Shown piece after piece: positions 31,848-43,771 of a DNA stretch of 64,000 nucleotides. Where the stretch lies: NCBI GenBank assembly GCA_917880885.1, contig OU862920.1, forward strand, positions 39,405,019 to 39,469,018, written 5' to 3'. Source of the stretch: Limnephilus marmoratus. Taxonomy: Eukaryota; Arthropoda; Insecta; Trichoptera; Limnephilidae. The notes below the pieces were generated by a model that saw only the letters and a list, made by a program, of their open reading frames with translations, ran no database searches and was not told where the DNA came from. A program made the translations under genes and the position numbers. Numbering within the stretch: the first letter of the stretch is position 1; every line of letters begins with the position of its first letter.

Positions 31848-32250
31848 ATTCGGGTTGCGGGCCCTTAACCAACTCGGCCACTGAGAGCTCTTATTTTTAA
31901 GTCATTTTTGTCAATCTCATATTTCAAATTCAGAATTATCAATATTATCTTCCACTAATCTTTTTCCAAAATTTTCGGAAACTACCTTTCTTTAAATGCT
32001 AAAAAATGTTCGAAGAACTTGTTCATATCTTAGATAGTGCGTCGGAAAAAACTCCTAATAACTCCTTTTACAATAACTTTTAAAGATTAATCCCATCAAT
32101 GTAATATTTCATTGAAGAAGAAGATATGTAATAATTCTAAACGTTAGCTTTTTACTTTTCTGTGTCTTGTTATCTTCCTCTTCAATGTACTATTATCTAC
32201 ATTGATTATAATTATTAATAGGAACAATCTTCAAAAGTTATTATAAAAGA
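31848..32250. repeat. tRNA-like segment and fold-back of SnC-type sequence
   Basis: On the minus strand GAGAGCTCTCAGTGGCCGAG, TTGGTTAAGGGC, GCAACCCGAAT (about 31852-31892) is tRNA-like with an A-box pattern. From 32080 to 32250 an imperfect inverted repeat pairs ATAACTTTTAAAGATTAATC with its near-complement at 32222-32245, and CATTGAAGAAGAAGAT with ATCTTCCTCTTCAATG, so SnC-type sequence is present in both orientations. Confidence 0.45.
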
Positions 32251-33529
32251 AAAAGAAAATGATTTAGTAAATGTAAAGAATTGTACATATTTATATTCAT
32301 AATTTGTACAACGGCGCGCAGAAATAAGACGCGGAAATAACTTACGAATAAATTCCAAAATTGTTCATATTTGAGATATTTATCGCATAACAGATCTCAC
32401 GCAAGACTCCGCTACGAACAGCTGGTCGAAGACCGGCCTCTCAGAAATGATGTCAACAATATCAAATATCACATAATGCACTTCTTTATAAACAACTCCC
32501 TTTGCTATAAATACTACGTAATGGAATTTTGTTTCTGGAAAGTTGTCGGAGAAATATTTTGAACAAATAAAAGTTTGTGAAAACGTTCACGGCGTCCACG
32601 CACGCACCGTCCAAGGAACCTGCAGTTCTGTGTTCTGCGCTCTGTGTTCTGCGTTCTGATGCCACAGTACCTACTATTAGTTGGGAATATTTTACGATCG
32701 CCTATGTTGTTTAAACGGGTATCTCAGATCTAATGATTCCGGTATTTTCGAATCGCATTCTAGAATTAAATTCTAACACCTGCTAAATTACGTTTTGTGA
32801 ACAAGGCGCAAGTCGAATATTATTTCGAGTCAGAGAAATTTTGTATTTATTGATGCCCACTGCAACATTTTCTATTTCTCAGCAGGTTTCAGGCAATCAT
32901 TTACCACCATACAACATGCCCAAATGTTGTTTATTCTCAGTTTAAAAGATTTCTTTTCCCGTCAGGACTCGACATTGGGCAATGATTTTTCGCATGTTTC
33001 TGAAATTTCTAAGCTAAAGTTATTAAAATAGTGCCACACAAATCTATTTAAAACGAAAGATTTCTCCCATAAATCAATGCGTATTCTGGTAAAATAAAAG
33101 GGTTGACCAAAATAGATTTATCACGATTACATAGACCAGCGTGACATTAATCCTTTATTGTGTCAGCCGAATGGAATGGACTGAAATGGTAGATTTACCG
33201 GTTAGTCTATGCCAACTTACTCATGGAGGAAAATGAATGTTATATTTCAAACACTTACATGTCCTACATACATAATACCTCTTAATTTATTTTGTGCACA
33301 ATGAAATTCAGCACATTATTATCAGTAGCTAACAATATTCCAAGTACATTCAGTAAAAATTACGAAACATGTTTTATAAAAATTAAATCATTTTCATTTT
33401 TTATTTGTTAACATCAATGGCAAGTTTGCATAAAAAACGACGAATCGTTGGAAGCCAACGACTGTACATAAATTAAAGCAATTAAACACTTAGCAAATCG
33501 ATAAAAAGTCATTGAATTCAAGGCATGTG
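32251..33529. other. No gene recognised
   Basis: AT-rich with a repeated CTGTGTTCTGCGTTCTG-like microrepeat near 32620-32660. No coding motif. Confidence 0.35.
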
Positions 33530-33880
33530 AGATAAACAGAACACCATTTCGCGCGCGATACTGAAAGTCACCGGCCGATCTAGTTTTCTCAATGCTGACG
33601 AAATAGCAACACGAGCTCGCGCTGCCAACAGATTCCGTGGCATTTATCCACTGTACCCAGCCCAGTCCCCAGTACCCGTCATAGTGTATGATAGTAACCA
33701 ATGCTCTGTGCTCTGTACCCTGTGCCTGTACCTCTGGTAGCGGCTAGCGGCTCTCACATCGATTATCCTTGAGCACTCCGACCGATACATTCTACCAAAC
33801 GGGGTGGCACAACACGAGGAGCTGCACTCTCTCTTCTCTCCGTTAACAGTTACCGTACCAAATCGTCCATTCTTTTTGCG
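33530..33880. other. GC-richer single-copy patch
   Basis: A less AT-rich stretch including CCAGTCCCCAGTACC, TCTGTGCTCTGTACCCTGTG and a TCTCTCTTCTCTCCG run. The minus frame 33414-33701 has no recognised domain. It could be a host exon or promoter fragment; nothing decisive is visible. Confidence 0.2.
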
Positions 33881-35689
33881 GAGTAATCTCTCCGATATTT
33901 TATATTAAGTCTTCTTGATTGCACGTTTGCCGACAAAGCTCTGGTTCGGTAAACATTTTAATGCCCTGACATTCCATTACGAGTGATGGTCGCACGGAAC
34001 TGCTTTTATAAACTGTCCCGTTCCAGTTTTATTAAAATCACCGCGATGTAGTAAAGCTATATACCTACCTTTTAAAATATGGTAACCATTGCGCGGCGCC
34101 GCTTATTGCAAGCAAGGGGCTAATTTTCCATCCAAAATAATAATGAAGGTCGGCAGCGTGGGCGGATCGAAGATCCTGCAGAAGGACCTTACTAAAATTT
34201 AAAACGAAATACGTTGTATGTTAAATTTGATGAAGTCTTACTAAAATTCTTAAATACTGATGATTGCAAGTTACATCTTTCCTTATCAAATTATTTTCTC
34301 TTGAAGGAAAATGTAAATACCTAATCCAAACGAGAAGATGAATTAAATGTCTGTTTTTCTCTATTTATTTTGATATATTTAACCTTTCGAAATCTTACAA
34401 TGAAATGGAAATTTAAAGTAGCCTTATATTAGACATTTCGGGACTTTTCACAGATTTCCGTTAAGGCGAAAGCATTCAGAATAATGTTTGAATGAGTGAG
34501 CGTAGCGAAGCCCTGTTTTAACTCGATCGCTTTGCATTTCGACTGTCTGTAAATTATTTTGTGTTTTTAATAATCTTGTCAAGATGGTAGCCGTGTTAGA
34601 TAGTCAAATATGAATAAATAACATCGTTCGAGATCTACTGTCCACAGAACTGCTTATAATGTACTTGGTATTTGGTATAAGTACAGCTTTCATAATATTA
34701 TGTCATAAAATAACAACATTAATAATGATCACAACCCAAGTTTGAAGAAAACTATTTACAAATATTTTGACAGCCGAATAACGTCGTCTTGAGTATTCTG
34801 ACCCCCTGCAAAAATGCAAAGAATTATATTACTTTCTGTAGTGCTTTTATTGTATTTCATCGGTAAAATTAATGAAGTCGGTACTTGGGCGTCTACATCA
34901 AATTTTCAAAAGGTTGTGAACAAAAATAGTATTCATCGGTTTCTTTGTTTTAAAAATTGTTGAGCGGAAAACTTCAGTCTTTCTTCAAAGTTTGGAATCA
35001 ACCGCTCAAAATAATATTTTTTCTTGTAAATTCTTAGACAAATTTCCTGGTTTGACCGAAAAACCACCTTCGCAGCGCAACGCTTTTCTTGTTAAAATCA
35101 TTTAAATGCTTTTAATGCATTAAAATGCTATTGACTAAATTTCGTTTGATTTTCCGAACGAAAAAGTCAATAGTTGCCCAAAAGCGCAAATAGGTATTTT
35201 TTTATATGTTCTTTATTTCAGAATGATAACAATTGATAGTTTTTATTGGTTTGGCCCTGGAGATAGAAAATTTTCATGTGAGGGTATGATTTTTTCATTC
35301 TGCAATTGTTTTTTTCCAAAAATTACCATTTTAGAAAAGATAAATATAACAATGTCAAGATATTGCTACCTACCTCCTTCGCGCTGCGGACCGTGAACAA
35401 ATTGAAGATGGATAAATTGGCTCTTCGGCTAAACAGATTGATCATCCCTTACCTACTTTTGTATAAATATATTACAATATTTGCGTCACCGATTATATCA
35501 AAGAACCTTAAATCGGGATTTTACCAAATTTAAAAACCAACAAGCTTCAATTATCTAACATTAATCAGGGTGGAGTGATTAATTAACTGCAGCATTGTTA
35601 AGAAACTACTGAAGTACAGGTGAACCTTATAGAAACATAAACTTAAATTATAGAAACGAACAAAAGTCGGTGTAACTACGGTTCCCTAA
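33881..35689. other. No gene recognised
   Basis: AT-rich, with a small GC-rich patch at 34090-34190 whose ATGAAGGTCGGCAGCG start opens only 19 codons. No shared repeats noticed. Confidence 0.35.
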
Positions 35690-35835
35690 TTTGGGCATAT
35701 TTTGCTTGGGTTTGAGTAGGGGTGAGTAGGGTAGAGGGGTGGTTAGATCTGGTCCCTAAAGAAGTTCCTTTTATTTGTCCACTTCAGGAATCGACCCGCG
35801 ACCTTTGGTCAGGAGACAGGGGGCTTACCGCGGTT
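35690..35835 (-). mobile_element. tRNA-like SINE head fragment
   Basis: On the minus strand AACCGCGGTAAGCCCCCTGT, CTGACCAAAGGTCG and CGGGTCGATTCCTGAAGTGG have the spacing of a tRNA D-arm, anticodon arm and B box. The downstream body is not repeated elsewhere here. Confidence 0.4.
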
Positions 35836-36745
35836 GTCGACGGTAACAATACGATAGCACGCGGTACGTGCGCAGAGTGACGCGTACAGCAGGTTGCAGG
35901 GTGTCGTAACATTAAGACTAATCCAGTCGGAGAATGTTGCAGCGTAATCTGTATCTACCGCTGGAGAAATAATGTTAAGCAACGGCAACAGTGTTTCTTC
36001 GGTATTTCATAAATGTCAATAAAGGGAACGCCACAGCCTTTACTGTGCTAACGAAGGATCGTGCACTTTGCATTTGGCACCGTGTTTGCGTTGGCATTAG
36101 CCGTTCCGAAAGGCTTTCTTTAACTTGTCACTTTGTTGCTAACGCTTCAAATCAACGGTTTCCTCCCCAAAAACAGATCATCACAAAAGTCTTTCAACCG
36201 AATTCACATGACAGTTTTGTATATGAATATTGAGGATCCTTATTCCATTTCCCGAAATTTACGCATATGAAAATATTATTATGTAATTAAAAGACAAATT
36301 CTTAGCCTATTAATGCTAAGAAAACCATAGATTACGTACTTACCAGAACATCGTTTGTAAGAATGTACACACACAAACGCTCAAGCTAAGCCACGAATTA
36401 CGGGTAAGGAACGGAGCAACCGCAAGAAGACTTACGTATATTCGAACGAAAACGAAAAGAGTATCATAAATTTTATTCTACAGTGATCGGTAAAGTGACA
36501 TTTGGGAGAGCGATTGTAGAAAAAAAAAATTTGTCGGAATCATTGAATTTTTAAAATAATTGATAAAATTCATTCGAAATCCTTTTCAGTTCTCAATTTC
36601 AACAGAGTCGTTACGCTAAGAGAGTTTGAGGCAAAATAATAAGTTAAGTGACGAAAACAAATTGTTGAGAGTCGCTGTTTTAGGTCATGGGTTACAGAAT
36701 AAATTAAGAACATGATTAAAAAACGCCATTATGTTTACCGTAAAT
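35836..36745. other. No gene recognised
   Basis: Mixed composition. The plus frame 35991-36233 has no motif. No shared repeat noticed. Confidence 0.35.
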
Positions 36746-37545
36746 GCAAGAACAGCCCTAATAATGCGGTAATTCGCTTCGATATATATTTAAATACGCG
36801 ATATAGAAACAAAACAAACAAATGTATTAAAGCCATCAAAAAAAACTTTCTCTAAAAATGCTATGAATAGCTTAGGGAACGTACCCATACTATGTGACAC
36901 TTTTAGGGGGGGGGGGGTCTTCAAAAGGTCACGCTCCATACAAATGAGCGGCGGGTTCCTTAGGATTTTGGTCACCGGGGGGGGGGGGGGGGGGGGGGGG
37001 TTAAAAATTGCAAAAAGTTGGTCACGTAGTTTGGGTACGTTCCCTTACGGTAACCCTAAGAAACTCTGGAACGAAATAAAAAAATATTAAGAAAACAAAT
37101 TTTAGGTAAAACAATTCTTCAACGTATACGAAGTCTAGGAAAAATCGTGCCACATATACAACTCCTGCTAATATGTCAATGAGATTCAGACCTGTATCAC
37201 GAAAACATGTTAATGATACTTAATGATATGAATATTAAAAAGTTAGAAGGCAATAACCAAGTAAAATTAATTTCTTAAAAGACTAAAATTAATTTTAATT
37301 TTGTAAATAATGGTCTCATCAGACCAATAAAAGTTCAATCATCAGACCTGTACATAAATCAGGAAATCACAAAGGGTTCATAATAATCGATTAATTGCAA
37401 TTCTCTCGTATATTGATAAAATTATTGAAAGACCCATCATTAACCAAATTCTGAATTTTATAGAAAAAAAACCTTAGGTATACCCCATACAATATGGATT
37501 TCAAAAGTACTACACTTTCTAAATTCACAGGCCATATAAATAGTC
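36746..37545 (+). pseudogene. Decayed non-LTR reverse transcriptase split by a MITE
   Basis: Across several frames one reads NNAVIRFDIYLNTRYRNKTN, KCIKAIKKNF, AMNSL, then after the MITE GNPKKLWNEIKKI, IIRPVHKSGN, NRLIAILSYIDKIIERPIIN, QILNFIEKK and PYNMDFKSTTLSKF. These correspond in order to the pre-RT linker (compare KKIWEIVRNI in the intact LINE at 46.9 kb) and RT motifs HKSGD, NYRPI.LL, IEK and FGF. Many stops and frameshifts show great age. The MITE at 36872-37047 sits between AMNSL and GNPKKLW, so it is younger. Confidence 0.7.
36872..37047. mobile_element. PIF/Harbinger-like MITE, copy 2
   Basis: TIR GGGAACGTACCCATACTATG at 36875 and the complementary end TACGTTCCC at 37044, flanked by TTA on both sides. 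It has internal G-runs including about 24 Gs (36977-37000). It is inserted in the LINE relic. The open frame 36863-37090 with its poly-Gly stretch is an artefact of the G-run. Confidence 0.85.
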
Positions 37546-38040
37546 ATTTAAACCCTCGCGTTCCCAATTTCCACCGATATTTTTTTTTATTTTTTTTATT
37601 TCATAAATTTTTTATTGGTTACAGATATTTGTTTTTTTTTTTGCTACCACACTAGGCTAATGCCCTTGTTGTGGTAGTCGTACATTTAATATTTTAACAT
37701 TCCAAAAAATATTAGGAAATACTTAAAACTAAAGAGAAAAAAAGATCATATTTTAAAGAAAAGAAATAAAAATGAAAATTCAAATTAAAATTTTGAAATA
37801 CAAAAATTAATAATACGATACGATACGATACGATACGATTGTACCACCCCAGCCAGGAGCACTCCTGTCCCGGTGAGACCGGTACACCAGGGGGCACTAG
37901 TTTGTTAGGACTTGGAACACGTGCTCTGAGGATAGGAAGGAGGTTGGAGTTTAATCGACCGGTATACTTGGCAACCTAATAAGCCAATATTGGAATTTAG
38001 GAAGGGCAGGAATAAAGGAATGGATTGAGCGTTATATATA
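37546..38040. other. Simple-sequence DNA
   Basis: T-rich runs at 37570-37640 and a short (ATACG)n array at about 37814-37840. No gene seen. Confidence 0.5.
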
Positions 38041-38893
38041 TTCTTCTTGCTTCTTCTCGGCTCTTAGATCTTCTTGTTTCTTCTTGTATCTTCTTGGATC
38101 TAATTGACTTTGGCTCTGCTTGCCTCTTTTTTTTGGCTCTGCTTGCCTCTTTTTAGCTTTTTGTCTCTTCTTACTTTTTCTTATTTCTTCTTGTCTCTTT
38201 TGGGATTTCCTCGTCTCTTCTCGGATTGTTTCTTCTTGCTTCTTCTTGAAATTTGCGTCTCTTCTTGCCTCTGCTATCTTCTTGGGTCTTCTGAACTCTT
38301 CTTGGCTCTGCTTGGCTCTTCTCGTCTCTTCTCGCTTTTCTTGTTTCTTCTTGTCTCTTTTGGAATCTACTCGTCTCCTCTCGGCTCACCTTGCCTCTAA
38401 TGGTCTTCTTCTTGTCTCTTCTTGCTTCTTCTTGTCTCTTATCATCTCTTCTTATCTCTTCTTATCTCTTCTTGAATGTTCTCGCATTTTCTTGCTCCTT
38501 CTTGGATGTTCTTGTCTCTTTTTGCCTCTTTTTAGCTCTTCTTGCTTCTTCTTGGATCTTCTCGGCCCTTTTCTCTTGTCTCTTGGATATTTTCGGTACT
38601 GCTTGCTATTTCTTATATCGTCTAATATTTGCTTCTTCTCAGGTTTTCTTCACTCATTTTTGTTTTTACTGCACCTTCTTTCAAATTCTCACCTATTGTC
38701 GGCTCGTCTCGGTTTTGCCTCCATTTCCTTGTATCTTCGTGTTTCTTCTACTCTGTTCTTGCCTCTTCTTGCTTCTTTTAGCCTCTTCCTGATTTCTTGG
38801 TTTTTCTTACTCTTTGTGTCTATTTTTGCTGCGTCTTAGTTCTTCTTGACCGTTCTTGGCCCTTCATGTTTCTTCTTGTATCTTCTATCATTT
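38041..38893 (+). repeat. Diverged 10-bp minisatellite, pyrimidine-rich, about 850 bp
   Basis: Consensus unit TTCTTGTCTC (or TTCTTGCCTC / TTCTTGGATC), repeated with point changes and occasional indels. The C+T-rich strand is plus. Because a 10-bp period advances one frame per unit, all three frames remain largely open and give Leu/Ser/Phe-rich open frames (38104-38400, 38120-38839, 38391-38792) plus a Glu/Arg/Lys-rich minus frame (38171-38389). These are artefacts, not membrane proteins. Confidence 0.85.
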
Positions 38894-39507
38894 TCTTGAA
38901 TACTCGAAACAGATAATCCAAAAAAAAAATAGATGACACTCCCCCGAAGTGTAATAAACGAGTGAATTAATTAATGATAAAAGGTGTACTTGAGAAGAAC
39001 ATGGTTTAAAGATTATCTTTCAAATTGAAAAATTAAAATTGAGCAAATGTTTGCAAATGCTGGAGAAGCGGCAGGATCGATCTGGGGGCCAACATGTTAT
39101 ATAATGCAAGTTAATAGACCGCCAAATGTTATAAAACATGTTACATTTTTGCGGACTCTATATGCAATATATGCGTTGACAGAGATCCGCAAAAAATTGA
39201 GGAATTTTTGCAAACATAACTAAATATAAAGTGGTCCCACGACAGCAGAATTATTAATAAAGCAAAAAATGCTAAATATATGCGTTTACACTCACCACAA
39301 GCAAGTTGGCAGAATAAGGAAATGTATATGAAATCTGAAACATATAAAAAGTCAGTATACGACTGTTGGCGTACAAAAAACCAATATTTGCAATGTAAAT
39401 GCCCTAACATAGAAAAAGTGTACCAATATATGTACATTCCTAGGTCTTACAGTATAATCAACTTTAATTGGTGAAACCACATAATACTTGTTTATAATTT
39501 TGGAATA
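38894..39507. other. No gene recognised
   Basis: The plus frame 39280-39474 overlaps two minus frames and contains no motif I know. I see no shared repeat. Confidence 0.35.
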
Positions 39508-39888
39508 TTTTTTAAGTAAAACTTCTTTACGCACGCTAGACTTGGTGAGTAAGCTGGTGAATGCGTGACGAGAGCGTTACGAAAATTGTGATCGGGCGAT
39601 GTGAACGAAAGTGGGGAGATAGATATAAGTTAGTGAAGATAGAAAGAGAGAGAGTTACGTTTCGCACATTACTGTAGGGGAAGAGAGAGAGGTGCGAGCA
39701 CACATTTTCTTTCTCTCTCATAGCCAGTTACGTTTCGTATATCTAAGACATAGTGCAGGCCTATTGTCTGCATCATACTGTTGGAGCAAGAGAGAGCAGT
39801 GCGCGCGCACATTTTCTTTCTCTCTTCTTTTACAAGTTGGTGAAGTTTTACTTCAATCGTGTGGTCTAAAGCACACACGTTTTTTTAA
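39508..39888 (+). mobile_element. Helentron-like element HtB, copy 3
   Basis: Starts AAGTAAAACTTCTTTACGCA and ends GAAGTTTTACTTCAATCGTG followed by GTCTAAAGCACAC and Ts. It contains both GTTACGTTTCG blocks and the (TC)n/(AG)n-rich segments. Close match to the 20373 copy. Confidence 0.65.
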
Positions 39889-40159
39889 TAACTTTTGAAG
39901 AATACACCCAACAAAGTACCTACTTAATATTAAACATTGACGAAGAAGATACTACTAATAAATCTAAACGTGACATCACAACATGAAAACACAGAAAACA
40001 AAAATTCGATTAATAATAGTATGTTAACGTAATATTTGTGATAATTTCTGCTTATTATTTTTATCATTTTATTTTCTTAAAATTTTTCCAACTCTAAATC
40101 ACTTCAATGTAAGAAATTATTTTTATTGCTAATCCTTATGAAAAAATGTTGACATATGT

Positions 40160-40258
40160 ACCAAAAACCCTCCACACAGTATCCTCAAAGATGACATAGG
40201 AAATTGTTTTCCTCGGTGCCTTATGTATGGAGCTAATGTAAAAAAAAAATGTAAAAGC
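40160..40258 (+). mobile_element. SnD/LINE-type 3' tail fragment
   Basis: CCCTCCACACAGTATCCTCA, AAGATGACATAGG, the fold-back GGAAATTGTTTTCCTCGGTG and GGAGCTAATGTAAAAAAAAA match the shared last ~90 nt of SnD and its LINE. The body is absent: a strongly 5'-truncated insertion. Boundaries approximate. Confidence 0.6.
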
Positions 40259-40562
40259 CCCATGGGCGTAAAAGAGAATAAATAAATAAATAATTATTGT
40301 GAAGGCGATTGTAAAAAAAATGTTTTCATCATGTAACGTGCTCCTCATGCGTAGTAGGATAGATTGCCAATAACCCTGGATGAATTAGAACACAGAATAA
40401 AAAAAACCGTGAACCACAACTATCCTACTAGGCATAGAGAAGCAGAAATGTTTCTAATAAACATCACATGAATTAAGTTACAAAGTATTAAAGTATTAAA
40501 AGAGACATAAAATTCCTGAAATGTTTAACGCAATTCCTGGACCCCTAGCACGGTCGATGGAT

Positions 40563-40716
40563 AAGAATTGTATCTTTTTTGTTTTGAAAAGTTTTAATTT
40601 TCGATGTACATTTGTTACTTTAATTAAAGTAACGAAAATTAAAACTTTCCAAAACAAAAATGTCTAGAAATTGTTACATAGTTAGTGCCCAAGAAATACA
40701 AAAAAAGAATTGTATC
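40563..40716 (+). mobile_element. Hairpin retroposon-like element, copy 2
   Basis: A 12-bp direct repeat AAGAATTGTATC (40563-40574 and 40705-40716) flanks a 130-bp insert. The hairpin arm TTTTGTTTTGAAAAGTTTTA pairs with its complement at about 40627-40660. The left arm holds an extra 11 nt (ATGTACATTTG) absent from the right arm. The hairpin is followed by TGTCTAGAAATTGTTACATA, GTTAGTGCCCAAGAAATAC and As. This tail equals that of the 8151-8501 element with one substitution. The motif TGTACATTTGTTACTT is also shared by both hairpins. Confidence 0.8.
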
Positions 40717-43039
40717 GATAACTTTCGGTAACTTCTCATCGTTCCCTAGCATGACTACAGATCGCCAACGAATAAATAACACTTCATAATGACTGAGTTT
40801 TCTTAATATATTCGATGCCAGCTGTTGTTTATGCGTTAGCGATCTGCAGTTGTCCTATGGAACGGTGAGAAATTACTGAAAGTTTTCGATACAGTCCTTA
40901 TCGATCGACCGTACTAGGGGTCCTGAAGATACAAAAGAGACATTTATTTCGAAAATATAAACAAAGGTCAGGTCTTCTTATTACTTCCGTAGAACATGAA
41001 AACAAATACCTATGTACTCGTATCTAAGAATGTATAATATTATGAAATATGCATATTCACACACCATAGAAAACAACTTTTAGAAATATAATTTTAATAT
41101 ACCTACCTACTACGATGACCCAACAGTTGATCCCCCGACAGTTGCCCCTTCTCCCCCTCGAAATTATATTTATTACAAACTTATAATTTGTGAATTATTT
41201 ATCAATTTCAAAACTAAAATTGTCTCTCGAAAATAATAATAAGTTGGTATGGATATCATTCGAATTATACGCATTACATAGACAAGTAGTTTTATCCTTG
41301 ATGCATTTGAATGAAAATATATTTTATACTTATTTTATTCTACGATTTAACCTCTCTGCACCTATATATATTTTGTGTACGTAGATTTGCCTCCCTAAAC
41401 CGACTGAATATTGTATATAAGTACGCCGGGGGCTACTACGAGTGTATATCGAGGAATCAATCATACCTCTTGTATAAAAAAATAAATGTGTAAAAATGAA
41501 AATTTTCCTATAATCAAACTAAATATTACCCAGTTTTGTAAGACCTATATAAAATACAATTTAAAAAAAAATCAACAGAATAGAAATATTAAAAAAAACC
41601 ATGTTACGATTTTTAATATTAATATACCTACGCCAGTACGGGCTCTTACAAACATGTGACATACGCAATAATTTTGTGGAACAGAAATCATGAAGTAAAT
41701 TATATAGAACATATATGCAGAAGGTTGGTATTGCGCTAAAATTGATTATCATTATTGAATTATGTTATTTTAGCCTGTTTGTAACTATATTCCGTGCAGT
41801 TGAACACATCTACCACCTCTGAGAAACTCTTGCCAACTGCATGCAATCTAGGTACAAGCGAGTATATAAATGACTCAGTTCTGATATTGTTATTAAAATT
41901 AAAAACAATTTAAGATCGAGTAGTTATTTTTGGTACATGCAAGGTAATTTAAGCTTAATAAATCATGGCTGTTTACATTACCACTAACAATTTTAAAATA
42001 AAAGTTGTGTCCGAAATAAGTCTTCCATTTGAGAGTTTTAATAATATTAATTCTTTCATCGAGTGATTTTATTTTATTGTATTTAATTTATCTACAGGTA
42101 GACCGAGTTTTATTAATATAATTATTCTCAAATTGTTCATCGATAGCTGCTTGTTCTATTCAAGTTATTATTTACCAAAATGGAAAGTGAAACTTAGCAT
42201 CAAGCCATGCAGCTAATCCAATTATAAACTTAAATAAGATATCAGTTAGGCGAAATGAAAACACGATTTACCTTGTAACCATTGACCTTTTGAATGGTGC
42301 ACGTTAAAAAAAGAGTCTTGTCATCGTGAACGATTCGCGTCCGAGATGTTCCAAGCGTGTGCGACAAAAAACGAGCACACTTCAATTATCTGTGATACAA
42401 GGGTCCCATCTCGGGGAGAACGAGCATTGAAAAAAAATGACACGTCATTGTGTTACTGCCGAGAAAATAAGCCAATAAGCAAGGCAAGTACCCTCAGGGT
42501 CTCAGCAGGGGTCTCAATTGTTTGGATGGCTATAGCCTACAGCGACTACCAAAGGCACAGGTGATGAGGACTATCAGATGAAGAATCCACTTACCTCCTA
42601 AGGTTCGCTCGTTGCTGTACCTAATGTGGAAATTATGCAGACACTTAAATGTCGAACTGAGCTTCCGTTGATACTAAATTGTTCTAAGAAGCGAGGAATT
42701 TTAACTAATAACATTCTGACAAATGGACGGTTATTTTGTTCAAACAACTCAAACCTTTCGGGAGGTAGCAGCAAGCAGTCTGTTTGATTGATGGTCACCT
42801 CTCAACCTGTGACACCTATTCTTAGATAAAAAAAAAAACCATGTTGTTACTCGGAGGAATGGTAGGTAATCACTTTTTTAATGTGAAAAATCTTTGAAAT
42901 CAGTTTATAGGTATAAGAAGAACACTTTATTTACCATTTCAATGTGTGAAAACTTACTTACACTTAACCTACGAAACATAGATTTATTCAAAATATAAAT
43001 AACTTAGGCTCTAAAGAAACGCAAGTTCAAGATACTTAA
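40717..43039. other. No gene recognised
   Basis: AT-rich. Short open frames (41190-41384, 41311-41493, 42346-42564, 42598-42798) show no domain. No shared repeats noticed. Confidence 0.4.
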
Positions 43040-43260
43040 GTAAACCCAGGTGAAAGACCTCCATTGCTTTAAATGGATTTAGCCGTATTTGGTTACCAGA
43101 TCTGAATAGTCAGTCCCAAATAATCCCAAATTTCCTCTTCCCCATCTCCTTTCCTTGTCCATTCCCATCAGCCTCATAACTCAGTGCAATCGGGGACGTC
43201 ATACTCACTGGCCACGGACAGTAGGGAGCAATTGGTAAATGAACTTTTCTACATAAAAAA
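43040..43260 (+). mobile_element. SINE SnA, 3' fragment
   Basis: AGGTGAAAGACCTCCATTGC, TTGGTTACCAGATCTGAATA and CAGCCTCATAAC match the SnA 3' half in order, ending CTACATAAAAAAAG. The tRNA-like head is missing and the divergence is high. Confidence 0.55.
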
Positions 43261-43771
43261 AGTAAATTACCCTGATCTTTTTTTTTTTAAATATTGAAGC
43301 TTTTTATTTATTTTCAGAAGCTTGAACATTAATTTCCATTGTTGTCAGGTTTATATAAGATAATATACGAGCAGATAGCTCGCGAAGATAAACAAACGAT
43401 TTAAAATGTTTCATTCACGATGGTATTAAAATTATTGTCACGGCTAGTTTATTTATTTTGACGACTCATTCCGAGGGGTACAGGCGAAGAAGAAGACGAT
43501 CTCGAAACCATCTCGTGGTTGCGGATGGACAGAGGCACAATGGCCATACAGAGGAGCGATGCTTATCTCGGACATAATAGGATTACACGGTAGCAGTCAA
43601 TATTGGTAGCGACCATTCATAAGCTACACTTGTGAGATTAACTCGCTACCTCCTTATACTGACTGCGGCAGGGGAGCATTGGTCAAAAATGGAAAAATAC
43701 GTTTTAAATTATTAATTTTTCGGACACAATATTAATAATTTTAAACGAAATATTAAATAGCAGAAGAGCAG

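Noticed and set aside
36863..37090. Open frame with a poly-glycine stretch
   Set aside because: Produced by the G-run of a Harbinger-like MITE (similarly 59201-59404).
38104..38839. Long Leu/Ser-rich open frames resembling membrane proteins
   Set aside because: They lie entirely in the 10-bp pyrimidine minisatellite, where a 10-bp period keeps all frames open.
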